Source: Tritrichomonas musculus
Lineage: Eukaryota > Parabasalia > Tritrichomonadida > Tritrichomonadidae
DNA: 25,202 nt
Direction of reading: 5' to 3'
NCBI GenBank assembly: GCA_039105265.1
Contig: JAPFFF010000352.1
Location: 1-25,202 of the forward strand
The notes under the pieces were generated by a model. That model made no database searches. It was not told the origin of the DNA and worked only from the letters and a program-made list of their open reading frames with translations. Below are positions 6,476-16,100 of this stretch, in pieces. Both the position numbers and the translations under genes were made by a program. Numbering within the stretch: position 1 is the stretch's first letter; every line of letters starts with the position of its first letter.

Positions 6476-7579
6476 ATGCTTGCTTACCCATTTAGTAGTA
6501 AGTACAAGTTTTTTGAATTCAAGAACGTTCCTAGGGAGCCTTATGTACCAGACTATAAACTAAAAGCTTGTAAACAATATATGAAGCCAAATTTCAGTAA
6601 CGAACCTGGTTGTTGGGAAGCTGATCTAATGTTTGTGAAGAACACTATCTATCTTGTTTTGATAAACGTTAATACTAGATTCTTAATAGTTGAGCCAATA
6701 GAGAGTAAAGAAACAAGAGTATTATCAATAAAGATAACAGATATTATAGTTAATTATGATGTTGATATCTTTACTATTAAATGTGATGGTGAAAAAGGAT
6801 TGCAAGCAGTACAAAATGATATAATCGCACTTCGTACCAACGATGATGGAATTGTATTTGTTCCAGCAATTCACAATATTGTTCGTGAAAGTAGAATGAG
6901 GGGTAAAGAAAAAATATTAAATGAAATAATTAATAAACATAACACCAATGTACTAAAAACAATATTGTCAGAATACAATGATAAGATTGATGTAAATACT
7001 ATTAAATCATGGTCAGTATACAGAATCAAATTTGTAGTAAACTCTTCTCCATATGCACTAGCCCATAAAACAGTTGATTCAGTTATAAGAACTTTACGTA
7101 ATGCTTTTGGTACAAAAATAGCAAACAATAATTATATGCAACAGATGGTCAATTATTACAATAATACTCCGCATAATTCACTACGAGTAAGAAACTATAA
7201 TTATGAAAGTGATAGTAAATATATTTATTATACTCCTGCTCAAATGCAAAACGATATTGACCTTGAATGGAAATATATAAGAATGATGAGAAGCAAATTA
7301 CAAAGTATACACAAAAAACAACAACATAAAGGCCTATTAACATACAAGAAAGGAAATATAATTCTTGTTCATGTTGATTATGGTAAGACTAAAAAGAAAT
7401 TTGATAAACGACGAAGAGTGTTTAATGAGATAGCTGAATTCTTAGCGTACTCTAATGGTAATGTTATATGTAAACTTCAAAATGGCAATCTGATACAAGT
7501 ACCTATTGCGTACACAAAGAAAATTGTAAATAGCTATGATGAACTAAATAAAGATTATAAACTGTACTTTGGTATGTAA
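6476..7579 (+). CDS. Polinton integrase (retroviral-type, rve), lineage B
   Basis: A 367-residue integrase that would join element ends to host DNA. The rve core has Asp50 in CWEADLMF, Asp104 in KCDGE and a third acidic position, Asp201, in VDSVIRTLRN. These are separated by the strand IYLVLINVNTRFLIVEPI and, before the third, by a longer insert than in E-R. A basic C-terminal region with an SH3/chromo-like strand pattern (NIILVHVDYGK, then KRRRVF) follows. No N-terminal zinc domain is visible. The next gene starts three bases after the stop. Confidence 0.85.
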   Translation: MLAYPFSSKYKFFEFKNVPREPYVPDYKLKACKQYMKPNFSNEPGCWEADLMFVKNTIYLVLINVNTRFLIVEPIESKETRVLSIKITDIIVNYDVDIFTIKCDGEKGLQAVQNDIIALRTNDDGIVFVPAIHNIVRESRMRGKEKILNEIINKHNTNVLKTILSEYNDKIDVNTIKSWSVYRIKFVVNSSPYALAHKTVDSVIRTLRNAFGTKIANNNYMQQMVNYYNNTPHNSLRVRNYNYESDSKYIYYTPAQMQNDIDLEWKYIRMMRSKLQSIHKKQQHKGLLTYKKGNIILVHVDYGKTKKKFDKRRRVFNEIAEFLAYSNGNVICKLQNGNLIQVPIAYTKKIVNSYDELNKDYKLYFGM

Positions 7580-7582
7580 TAA

Positions 7583-7912
7583 ATGACTAAACTATACTTC
7601 CATACGCAAGATAAAGAATTTCAGCTTCCTCTAGAATTTGTGAGTAGTAGGAACAAAAGATATATTGTCGTTCAGTATGTAGGTGCAATAGTGAAAGATA
7701 CGCTTGTTGGCGATTTGATGGTGCACAGTGATATCGTTCAGCAATATGGTTACTGTGATCAATTTATAATGCTAGCCAATAGAAGACAAACCAAATATAG
7801 AAAGTATTTGTTTCTTGGACATGAACGAAACTATAAAATCTGGTTCACTGACCTTTACGGAAATGTTATTGAACCTTCTGCATTCATACTTAGTTGTCTT
7901 CTTATTTATTAA
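7583..7912 (+). CDS. Conserved ~110-residue protein, possibly minor capsid-like (lineage B)
   Basis: 109 residues, about two thirds identical by eye to the protein at 24437-24787, and in the same position directly after the integrase. Conserved blocks are VVQY, GDLMVHSDIV, FIMLANRRQTKYRKY and GNVIEP followed by SCLLIY. The SDIV ... D-x-x-GN-[VI]-x-P ... C-terminal strand pattern recalls the end of the single-jelly-roll (penton) proteins of Polintons, but the protein is short for one. I therefore give minor capsid only as a possibility. The start is the first ATG after the integrase stop. Confidence 0.65.
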   Translation: MTKLYFHTQDKEFQLPLEFVSSRNKRYIVVQYVGAIVKDTLVGDLMVHSDIVQQYGYCDQFIMLANRRQTKYRKYLFLGHERNYKIWFTDLYGNVIEPSAFILSCLLIY

Positions 7913-7915
7913 TAA

Positions 7916-9322
7916 ATGACTGTAAGACCTGGAAAAGAAATTATATGCGATGATGTTAACTATTCAACTCTTGCTGTAAGCACCAAAGGATATGTGATAT
8001 ACGCGTTTCCAATAAAATATGAATTGCCAAAAATGTGTTTGAGCAAAGGACAAGCTGTAATAGATAGCTATCCGTGCTATTATATCAAACTTGAAAAAGA
8101 CTATTTTCCAACTATAATACTTGTCATACGTTTTATTTGTGGAAGAGAGGTTGTTGTTCTAATGAAGGATAGAGATATAGATTATAGTAAAGCAAGAATA
8201 TTATATGCTTTTGATCTTGAAGCCTTCAAGCCAAAGTTCGCAGAAATAAAAGTTGTAAGCAAATTAACAGAATCAAGTGAGTTCATATATCCTTTCAAAC
8301 TTGATCCTGATTGTGACGATGATATTAAAGAAAAGTATGTAAGCCAACTTTCACAAAAAGTTGATCAAATTCACCCAGAAATCAAACCAGAAAATTATTC
8401 TCAACGACACTGGTATAATTTTTGCTGTTACCAGGATAATAGAGCCCGTACACAAGAACCTCCTACCTTTCCTTGTTTATCTCCTCAAGAAAGAGCAGAA
8501 CTTAAAGAAAAACGAAGATTAGAGAAAGAAGAACAAGAAAAACAAATGAAAAAGGCTGAACAAAGGAAAAAGAAAAAAGAAGCTGAATATCATAAAAAGA
8601 GACAAGAAGAAATAAGAAGAATCAATGAAGCACCGAAGCTTGATATTCAAACAGGAAAAATAATATATAACAAACCTTTTGATCTTGTTGGAGAAGGTAG
8701 GTACAAAGCTATAATATATAAGAGACAGAATGCTAATGTAAATACAAATTTACATGACTTTCCAACAGAAAAAACAGAACTTGATATTGATCCTAATGAA
8801 TCATTAATATTTGACAATCAGAGGCCAGCATTACAGTATCAAGAAGTACCAAAACCTCCGAAACCACCAGTACCGAAGAAGACTGTGCCGCTCCGACCGA
8901 GCCTACGCGAGGCAGGAACTAAGAGAAAAGAAATTATACCAAAATCTACAAAGCTTGTCAGAGATAGAATAAGACGAGCGCATAATGAAAAGCGCTATGA
9001 TTATCCCAGTGATAGTGATAGTGATAGTGAGCCTATGGAAATTCAATATGGATATCTTGTTATGAATGATGAACCACCTCCACCAAGCTCAGGCCGAGCC
9101 TTCCTGCCTCGTTCGACACTCGGAGAACGCGCGAAGGCCCAACAACAACCACCTCCACAAATCGCTGCGAGCTCTCGCGAAGCACCAAAACAACAACAAC
9201 AAATTTTCCCACCGAGGCCACAAGCCATGAGAATTGTAAAAGATGAACCTAAAAGAAGACAAACCAAAAATAAAAAAGTTCTATCTCCATCAGAAATTGA
9301 CGATTCTATTTTAAATATTTAA
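7916..9322 (+). CDS. Charged, low-complexity protein, 468 residues
   Basis: Residues 1-140 look folded and beta-rich. Residues 191-239 form a highly charged Lys/Glu/Arg helix (KKAEQRKKKKEAEYHKKRQE). The remainder is disordered: Pro-rich runs (KPPKPPVPKK), a Ser-Asp run (SDSDSDSEP) and Gln/Pro runs. Two islands in the C-terminal part (8884-8920, 9090-9185) are far richer in G+C than the surroundings and contain short inverted repeats. It starts three bases after the preceding gene's stop, and its end shares TTAA with the convergent gene at 9319. No family recognised; a structural or nucleic-acid-binding role is possible. Confidence 0.55.
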   Translation: MTVRPGKEIICDDVNYSTLAVSTKGYVIYAFPIKYELPKMCLSKGQAVIDSYPCYYIKLEKDYFPTIILVIRFICGREVVVLMKDRDIDYSKARILYAFDLEAFKPKFAEIKVVSKLTESSEFIYPFKLDPDCDDDIKEKYVSQLSQKVDQIHPEIKPENYSQRHWYNFCCYQDNRARTQEPPTFPCLSPQERAELKEKRRLEKEEQEKQMKKAEQRKKKKEAEYHKKRQEEIRRINEAPKLDIQTGKIIYNKPFDLVGEGRYKAIIYKRQNANVNTNLHDFPTEKTELDIDPNESLIFDNQRPALQYQEVPKPPKPPVPKKTVPLRPSLREAGTKRKEIIPKSTKLVRDRIRRAHNEKRYDYPSDSDSDSEPMEIQYGYLVMNDEPPPPSSGRAFLPRSTLGERAKAQQQPPPQIAASSREAPKQQQQIFPPRPQAMRIVKDEPKRRQTKNKKVLSPSEIDDSILNI

Positions 9323-9888
9323 GCTTCATCCTCATCATCTTCATCACTTGTAAGTGCATCTACGGTTTTGATATCATAGCGATAAACATCATTCTTACGG
9401 TCTATTTGTTGTTGCTTGTATTGTTCTTTATAAGTTGCATATCTACTACCACTACCATAAAGTTTATCCACAATAGCTGTCAAACGTTTTGTATAGTAAG
9501 CTTTGTTCTCTTTAAGTTCTTTTGGTGTTGCAGACAGAACTTGTTCTTGTATAAGTTCTTGTATAGCTTCTTGTCCAGGCTTCTCTCCTAACATGAGTAT
9601 TTCTGCGAAAACTAATAGGAACAATCTTTCTATAAGTCTAATGAAAGCAGCATGAGTTTTATTACTCTTTTCAAGATTTTCTACTTTAATTTCACCCGTC
9701 TTGATATCTATGATAGGATCTATGTAATCTGTTCCTATTTTTACAACTTTTGGTCCTGCTCTTTCGTTATAAGCTGCTTTGTGATCTCGTTTGTAGTTTG
9801 CCCAAGCAGGGTATGTTAGAAGTTTACCTCCAAAATCTTTTGTTTCTATTTCTCGTTTGACACCAAGATCAACAACAATAATGTACAT
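9319..9888 (-). CDS. Unrecognised 189-residue protein with acidic tail
   Basis: A mostly helical protein with a hydrophobic stretch (FIRLIERLFLLVFAEILML, about residues 83-101) that could be a buried helix or a membrane span, and an acidic C-terminus (TSDEDDEDEA). It is convergent with the 468-residue gene, sharing only TTAA. The true start is uncertain, because coding-like sequence continues upstream towards about 10030, where the sequence changes to the fibre-like gene. The 5' end may have been displaced by that junction. Confidence 0.5.
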   Translation of the reverse strand: MYIIVVDLGVKREIETKDFGGKLLTYPAWANYKRDHKAAYNERAGPKVVKIGTDYIDPIIDIKTGEIKVENLEKSNKTHAAFIRLIERLFLLVFAEILMLGEKPGQEAIQELIQEQVLSATPKELKENKAYYTKRLTAIVDKLYGSGSRYATYKEQYKQQQIDRKNDVYRYDIKTVDALTSDEDDEDEA

Positions 9889-10050
9889 AGCATTAGAAAC
9901 TCCTAAATAGTTAAGAAGTCTTATTACAGATTTGTATTCTGGATACGCTACTTCCCAAAAGAACTTCCAAAGATAAGAGAAAATAGATGCCCAATACGAA
10001 CTAGGTGACTTATCATTGATTATATAAGAAAGTATTCATGTCAAGGTGGT

Positions 10051-12756
10051 TTGCAAGGAGTGAATACTGAAGAAATCAAAAAAATGCTGGAGCCGTATGC
10101 ACTTTTGACAGACTTATTTGAATTTCTTAAGACTGAAGAATTTAATAAAGAAATAATGAAATATGTATCAAATGAGGAACTTGAGAATGAATATCGTAAG
10201 AAAAATGATCTTACTTATGAAAATACAACACTCTTAACTACGACTGCAGCAGATGAAAGATATAACAGAAAAGATGATATTCCTACTGTAGTAAATTCAC
10301 AGCAGTATGATGAAAGTTCTACCACTAATGATGTTGCTGTACCTACTGTAAAACTGGTAGAAGAACTAACAAAATATAATTTGTTTAAGTATGATACAGA
10401 AAAGAATGAAATTGTGATGACAAACACAGATAATAATAAATATGTGTCTTTAGAATCACATTATGGTAGACCTGCTTTGAAGATTATAAATTATGATTCT
10501 TCTTATAATGAAGCTAGTTTTGGAGCTACACCCTGTGGTTTTTTAATAAGTGATATAAATGATAATATTATTCTTCATTACGATAAAGATGACAAACAAA
10601 CTTTATTAGCAAATCCCTGTAATCTTGAGGATCAGAAACCTTTTCTTACAGAAGTCACAGTAAATGACCTATATAACAGGAAAGATTGTACTCTAGCTAT
10701 AAAGGCTGTGTTTGAAGACGGGAGTTCTACCTCATTCACTATTACACATAATGTAAGCACAAATGACAAAGAAGTATATGTAAAAATAGAAGATACATCT
10801 GACTATGTAGCAAATTATGTAGCTTATGAGAGTGATAAAGTTGGCTATATCAAGTGTAATGTAGATAATGAAACTACAATCTTGTTTGTAAAAGCTGTAA
10901 CAGAAAATGTTTTTACTTATGGAGATTATACTTATGATGTTAGTAATGGTAGAATCACTACTCTAGAAACAGTAGCGAAGTTAACAAAGTTTGTTCCAAG
11001 TATAGTATACAATGATAAGGTTACTAAGTTTTGTAAAATTCAGCTTAACGCTAATTGTCCTTCAAGTATCTCTGTTGCTACTGATTTCAATGGTAGAGAT
11101 ATAACTTCTTTATATAGATTTGGAAATTTATCTAAAACTGTAATTCATATAGATTTCACTAACTTTGATATTTCTAATGTTACAACTTGTTCAGATTTTG
11201 CTAATAAATGTAATAACCTAGAGACTATAAAATTTGATAAGAGATATAGTAATAATTTATGTAAGTATTTCGATTGGATGTTTATAGAATGCCGTAAACT
11301 AAAGGAAGTTGATTTATCTATGTTCTATTCGAGGAATGTGGTAAATATTGGAAGTATATTTATGGCTTGTATAGTTTTAGAAGTTATAGATATTTCAAAC
11401 TTAATCATAACAGCCATGTCTCAGTCTTGTACCGGTATGTTTTCGGATTGCCGTAACCTAAAAATATTGTATATACATGAAAGTATGCAGGATCTTATTT
11501 CTTACGTTTTTGAATACAAAGGTAACGTAAAATTAGTGAAATCAACGTATAAAGGTAGAGAATGTTATATTGCAGAAAATCATCTTGAAGAAGTACGTAA
11601 TAATGATATTCCTACTGTAGTAAATTCACAACAATATGATGAAAGTTCTACCACAAATGATGTTGCTGTGCCTACTGTAAAATTAGTAGAAGAACTAACA
11701 AAAGATAATTTGTTTAAGTATGATGAAGTAAATAATTCTATAGTAATGACGAACACCGATAATAGTAAACATGTGTCTTTAGAATCAAATTATGGAGATC
11801 CTGCTTTGAAGATTATAAATTATGGTTCTTCTTATAATGAAGTTAATTTTGGTCTCACACATAGCACTTTTATAATTTCTGATGATTCTAATAAAGATTT
11901 CTTTAGATATGATAAATATGGTAAGAAAACTTATCTTCAAAATCCATGTAATATTAATTTCGAACCTTTGCTTACCGAAGCTGCTGCAAATGAAAAATAT
12001 GTAAAAACTACTGGGAATTCTACTATAGAAGGTACAATAAATATACACCCACAGTATAATACTGTTATTAATGCTTGTTATGAAAATAATAAGGGTAAAT
12101 ATATAATTTTTGGTGAAACTGAGGAGAAAAAAGCAGAATTCACATACTATTATGATACAGAAGGAAGTTATGGTCATTTTAATATAAATGTTGATAATGG
12201 ACAACTTTTAAATGTTACTAGAAAAAGTTTTCAAGAAACTAATACTAGACTATATAGTAATTTAAATATTAGTGGTAATTTATCTGTATCAGGAACAATA
12301 ACAGGAACAATAGCAAACAGCAATACTATTACTCACTACGCTCCTATAGAAACTTCTGTAAATTCTATTTCTGACTTCATAGTTGGTGCTCCTGTGTATC
12401 TTACTGGAAATGTGTACAAGAGAAAGAATGATACTTGGGAGGAATCTACTGCAGAGGACACCACAGACTGTATTTGCTCAGTGAAAACACAAGGAACATG
12501 GAAAGAGTATATAGGAATTTGCACAAAAATAGATACCAAGAATAATTCAGTAACATTCGCTTCCCATGGCGATTACCTTGTGCGTGTCACAGATTCATCA
12601 TGTTATTGTACAGGTGACGAAGTTTTTATAGATGATGACAATAAACTAAAGATTCTTGCTGGTGCTACTGCAGTAACTGCAAAAATAAGAAGGATGACAG
12701 TAGGAATTATTACTAGTATCATAAACACAAATATGCTTGCAGTTTTTAAGGCATAA
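10051..12756 (+). CDS. Large fibre-like protein with BspA-type (DUF285) repeats
   Basis: About 901 residues; the start is unclear (no nearby upstream ATG in frame, first ATG at 10084). The order is: N-terminal helical segment; a domain of about 140 residues (10273-10690); a beta-rich stretch; leucine-rich repeats of the DUF285/BspA kind at about residues 353-482 (NISNV-like DFTNFDISNVTT, FIECRKLKEVDLSMF, MFSDCRNLKIL); then a second copy of the 140-residue domain (11605-12010). A Gly/Thr-rich strand (ISGNLSVSGTITGTI) and a beta-rich C-terminal domain with FASHGDYLVRV close it. The repeated, beta-rich build suggests a host-contact fibre on a particle or cell surface. Its end overlaps the convergent gene at 12746. 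Confidence 0.65.
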   Translation: MQGVNTEEIKKMLEPYALLTDLFEFLKTEEFNKEIMKYVSNEELENEYRKKNDLTYENTTLLTTTAADERYNRKDDIPTVVNSQQYDESSTTNDVAVPTVKLVEELTKYNLFKYDTEKNEIVMTNTDNNKYVSLESHYGRPALKIINYDSSYNEASFGATPCGFLISDINDNIILHYDKDDKQTLLANPCNLEDQKPFLTEVTVNDLYNRKDCTLAIKAVFEDGSSTSFTITHNVSTNDKEVYVKIEDTSDYVANYVAYESDKVGYIKCNVDNETTILFVKAVTENVFTYGDYTYDVSNGRITTLETVAKLTKFVPSIVYNDKVTKFCKIQLNANCPSSISVATDFNGRDITSLYRFGNLSKTVIHIDFTNFDISNVTTCSDFANKCNNLETIKFDKRYSNNLCKYFDWMFIECRKLKEVDLSMFYSRNVVNIGSIFMACIVLEVIDISNLIITAMSQSCTGMFSDCRNLKILYIHESMQDLISYVFEYKGNVKLVKSTYKGRECYIAENHLEEVRNNDIPTVVNSQQYDESSTTNDVAVPTVKLVEELTKDNLFKYDEVNNSIVMTNTDNSKHVSLESNYGDPALKIINYGSSYNEVNFGLTHSTFIISDDSNKDFFRYDKYGKKTYLQNPCNINFEPLLTEAAANEKYVKTTGNSTIEGTINIHPQYNTVINACYENNKGKYIIFGETEEKKAEFTYYYDTEGSYGHFNINVDNGQLLNVTRKSFQETNTRLYSNLNISGNLSVSGTITGTIANSNTITHYAPIETSVNSISDFIVGAPVYLTGNVYKRKNDTWEESTAEDTTDCICSVKTQGTWKEYIGICTKIDTKNNSVTFASHGDYLVRVTDSSCYCTGDEVFIDDDNKLKILAGATAVTAKIRRMTVGIITSIINTNMLAVFKA
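10273..10690 (+). repeat. Internal duplication in fibre-like gene, copy 1
   Basis: Starts at DIPTVVNSQQYDESSTTNDV and matches 11605-12010, 1332 bases downstream. The first 45 residues or so are nearly identical between copies; the rest is similar with drift. Confidence 0.85.
11100..11490 (+). repeat. DUF285/BspA-type leucine-rich repeats
   Basis: Several units of about 23-25 residues follow the pattern x-x-L-x-x-[IV]-[DK]-[LF]-S ... N-V-x-x-x-x-x-[MF]-F-x-x-C. Examples are FTNFDISNVTTCSDFANKC and LSMFYSRNVVNIGSIFMAC. This repeat is typical of BspA-like surface proteins, a family greatly expanded in Trichomonas. Confidence 0.7.
11605..12010 (+). repeat. Internal duplication in fibre-like gene, copy 2
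   Basis: The second copy of the 10273-10690 domain, with the same opening residues in the same frame. The DUF285 repeats lie between the two copies. Confidence 0.85.
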
Positions 12757-13048
12757 TTTTGTTAATTAGTTTGTCAGTCATATAAATTGAAAGATTGATG
12801 TTATATTTTTCTTTGAGTTCTCGTCTTACATATGAGATTTGTTTGTGCTTTGGTAGCTTTGTTATTTCATTTTTGTTATCTTCATTTTGTATATACTCCA
12901 TAACTTGTTTTCTTTGTTCATCATTCATATTTTTGCTTTTGTTGAATGGAGCTGTTCTCTGTTTAGTTATTTTTGGTTTGTCTAATAAACGATTTAATAA
13001 CTGCTTGATTTCTAATAACTCTTTTATTATTTCTTGTTCGTTTGACAT
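12746..13048 (-). CDS. Small helical protein sharing a domain with 2262-2765
   Basis: 100 residues. The N-terminus is a short coil (IIKELLEIKQLLNRLLDKP), followed by a basic linker and a helical domain with KLPKHKQISYVRRELKEKY and a closing Ile/Leu/Met helix. The same domain ends the acidic protein at 2262-2765 in the other lineage. Its position just upstream of the polymerase region on the opposite end from the integrase, and its basic charge, would suit a DNA-associated role. That is inference. Its end overlaps the fibre-like gene by 11 bases. Confidence 0.6.
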   Translation of the reverse strand: MSNEQEIIKELLEIKQLLNRLLDKPKITKQRTAPFNKSKNMNDEQRKQVMEYIQNEDNKNEITKLPKHKQISYVRRELKEKYNINLSIYMTDKLINKIMP

Positions 13049-13100
13049 TACTGTTTAAAATAAAAATAAAAAACAAAAAACAAAAATAAGAATGAATTTT

Positions 13101-16100
13101 TTAATAAGAATAATCTTTTGCAGTGAGTCCAGTAATGAAAGGTAAACAAGCTTGATTCTCTAGTACTATCATTTTTGTATGAAGTCCTGTTAAAGCATTT
13201 TTGTTAACAGTAACCTTTGACATAACACCGCTTTTCATTTGTAAGTTAATGTTCTTACCAACTTTAATAGATTTATTCAAAACGATATCGTTGTAGTCTT
13301 CATGTACAATATTATTTTTCTTTAGACTAACGCCTTTCAACTTTAGTGATTTTGTTTGTCCGTCATTATTCCATATTGTATAGCATTTGGGTGCAAGTGC
13401 AATTTGGTTTTCTCCAAACTTCTCCACGCACAATCCTAATATCTTTTTTTCATCATAAATACTATGCAAATCTGTATTCGGCATGAACTTGTAAATGTGT
13501 TTATTATAAAATTCATGATCTTTGATGATATATTTAAATTCTTGGTCAATACCTTTTGAAGGTTCACCTGCTACAGCCCAGTAATATGAATCAGTGTCCA
13601 AAGAAGTTAAATGAAGTCTATTCATGTCCAAGCACCTATTCATAAAATCATAGTAGAAGGTACAGTACCAGAATTTAGCATTATCTAATGTCCAAAATGA
13701 TTCTTGTAAGCAAGTAGTGCAATGATAAGTTTTTGGTTGTTGTTGAATAATAAAGAGATCATCATTTAATTGAGCACCATTCACGTACGTTTGAGAAATA
13801 ATATACTGATAAGCTTTGTTAGTATCACATATTTTTACTTTACAAAACTTCTCAGTGTTCATTCCATCGTAACCATACGAACCATTCATACTAATCTTGT
13901 AAAACTTTTCATTACCATTGTCCTTCGCCTCGGTGAGACCTCGTCGAACCGCGCTTTGCACCCCATTACTGGTTTCTTCTTCCTTTAGGGGTGAGCGACA
14001 AAGGAGCGAACACCTTTTCTTCATGAATGTAGTAACAAATTCACGAAATCCTGTATGAGCTTCATAAATTGAGACACTCTTTACATCCTCTAGCACTAAG
14101 CCATGATCAAGTAAGAACCATAAATAGTAATTGCTAAATGTCATATATTCTCCATAAGTGTCAAGTAACATAGTAAGTTTACGTTCTTCTTTATCTAATG
14201 AGGCTAGTTTATGCTCTTGAAGATAAGAGTACATATAACTTCCTATTACTGATTCCTCATTTTTGATGTTGATGTTTCTGAAGACTGGAGGAAAATTAAT
14301 GAAGTAATTGATCTTGCTTGCTGGACATACTAACTTTACTTTTGCTATGAATAAGTATTTTGGATTTGGTTGGAATCTTGTTTTGCTAGTTATAATGTCT
14401 ATTGCCTTTTGTTTTGATTGGTTGTCTTTAACATCTATTCTGCGTACGAAACTACCTGGCATGTACATAATTCCACCATGATATTTATTGAAATCATGTT
14501 TTGTAGAAGAAAACGATGAAGGGTACAAACTATTAAAATCAACTCCAACAACATGTGTCATTATATTTGGAGTGTCGTACGAAAGAACTTTATTATTGAT
14601 TGCATCGTACCTAAACTTATTAATATGTGTTTCACCTTTAATATTATATCTATGCTGTACGTTTGATAGTCCTCCTGTTATGTTATTTCGTAAACTATAA
14701 TATTCTTGTTCATCGTTAATGAGAGTAGGTAAATGATTTAGTTTACAAAACTTCTTCAACTGAATTCTTAATGATGTTATTTTTGGGTCATCACGTTTAC
14801 GGAGCTTATTACATTCTACACAAGCGAGTTTGCAATTGCTCAACTCATGTCCAATATCGTTATCAATTCTATCAAGTGTTGGTTTGTTTACGTTTGTAAA
14901 ATGTTCCTTACATAAATGGCAACAACCATTATTGTACATTTTCATAAATTCATCAAAATCAGAAACTGATATACATTTGTCAAGATTTCGCATGTTATTA
15001 CTATGGGTTTGATTATATTTTTGATCTTGCTTGTAATAACAGTCACATTTATATTTCCACCATTTGATTGTTGGTTTGAAGGAATTTTCTTTGTTAATTA
15101 TGTCGTATTCAGTGGTCGGATCAAAATCTTTATAAGCAAGAGCGTACTTGATACATGCTGAACACTTTGATAATGATAAGTTTGATATCATGTCTACATT
15201 ATATTCAGCGTTCATAGCAATAAGATTGTCAATTGGCTTAATCATCATTTCTACATCATTATCATTATAAGCTAGTAAGTAATCCCATCTATTTTTGTAG
15301 TTCTTGCAATCATTTACATATTCTGCATAATCTTCCTTAGATAATGGGTTTCGTTGGTTCAAATAACTATAGAAGTCATCATAAGCAAATGGTTATGTTG
15401 AAGATAAAACTTCATTGTAATTATCACTATTGAGGGCCTCATACGGAAAGACTCCCTTGTTACTGTTGGTTTCACCTCCAAAGTCAACACCAAATTGCTT
15501 TAATGTTCCACCAGCAACAAAAGCTTGAGCATCTATAAAACGAAGTTTGGTTGGATATTTAGTTGAAGTAAGTACGAATTGTTTTAGTGATGATAATGTT
15601 CCAATGATGCTATTTGATTCAATTTTCCAATGAGAGGCATTAAGATATTGTTTGAATAGATTACTATCAAATCTTGAAGAATTGAAACCAAATACCGTTA
15701 TGGTAGTTATACTGTTGTCTATCTTTTCAGGTACACATGAGTATTGTTGTTTGTCTTTGTATACAATTAATGATTGTTCAAAAAGCCAATCAAACCATAA
15801 TGGAATGAAATCTTTGTTATCCTGTAAACTAAAATGCTTTGTTGTTAAGCCAGAAGCAGACTTTACGCATGAGGAAACTGATAACGGTAAGAGCCGTGAA
15901 TTGATAATAGTTGATTTACTGGCTTCTGTATTTACAACTTGATCCATTGTTTCAAAGTCATATGTTATGTAATAGATATTCGGTTTCCATGGTAGTCCAT
16001 GTGCAAGACAATACTCATAGACAGGATTGTTTAAAATATGTGGACAATATGGTAAAGCTTCCTTGGCTGGTACAAATTGTTTCTTATACTTACAATCACA

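Noticed and set aside
9043-9267. Cys/Gly-rich open frame opposite the 468-residue gene
   Set aside because: It is explained by reading the Pro/Gln and GC-rich islands backwards; no start context and no homologous copy.
12336-12539. Antisense open frames within the fibre-like gene (also 11785-12204)
   Set aside because: They lie opposite repeated, well-conserved sense coding sequence and show no recognisable features.
10051-12756. Fibre-like gene as an ordinary host BspA surface gene
   Set aside because: It sits between element genes with element-style overlaps. It has tail-fibre-like strands at both ends and lacks a visible signal peptide or membrane anchor.
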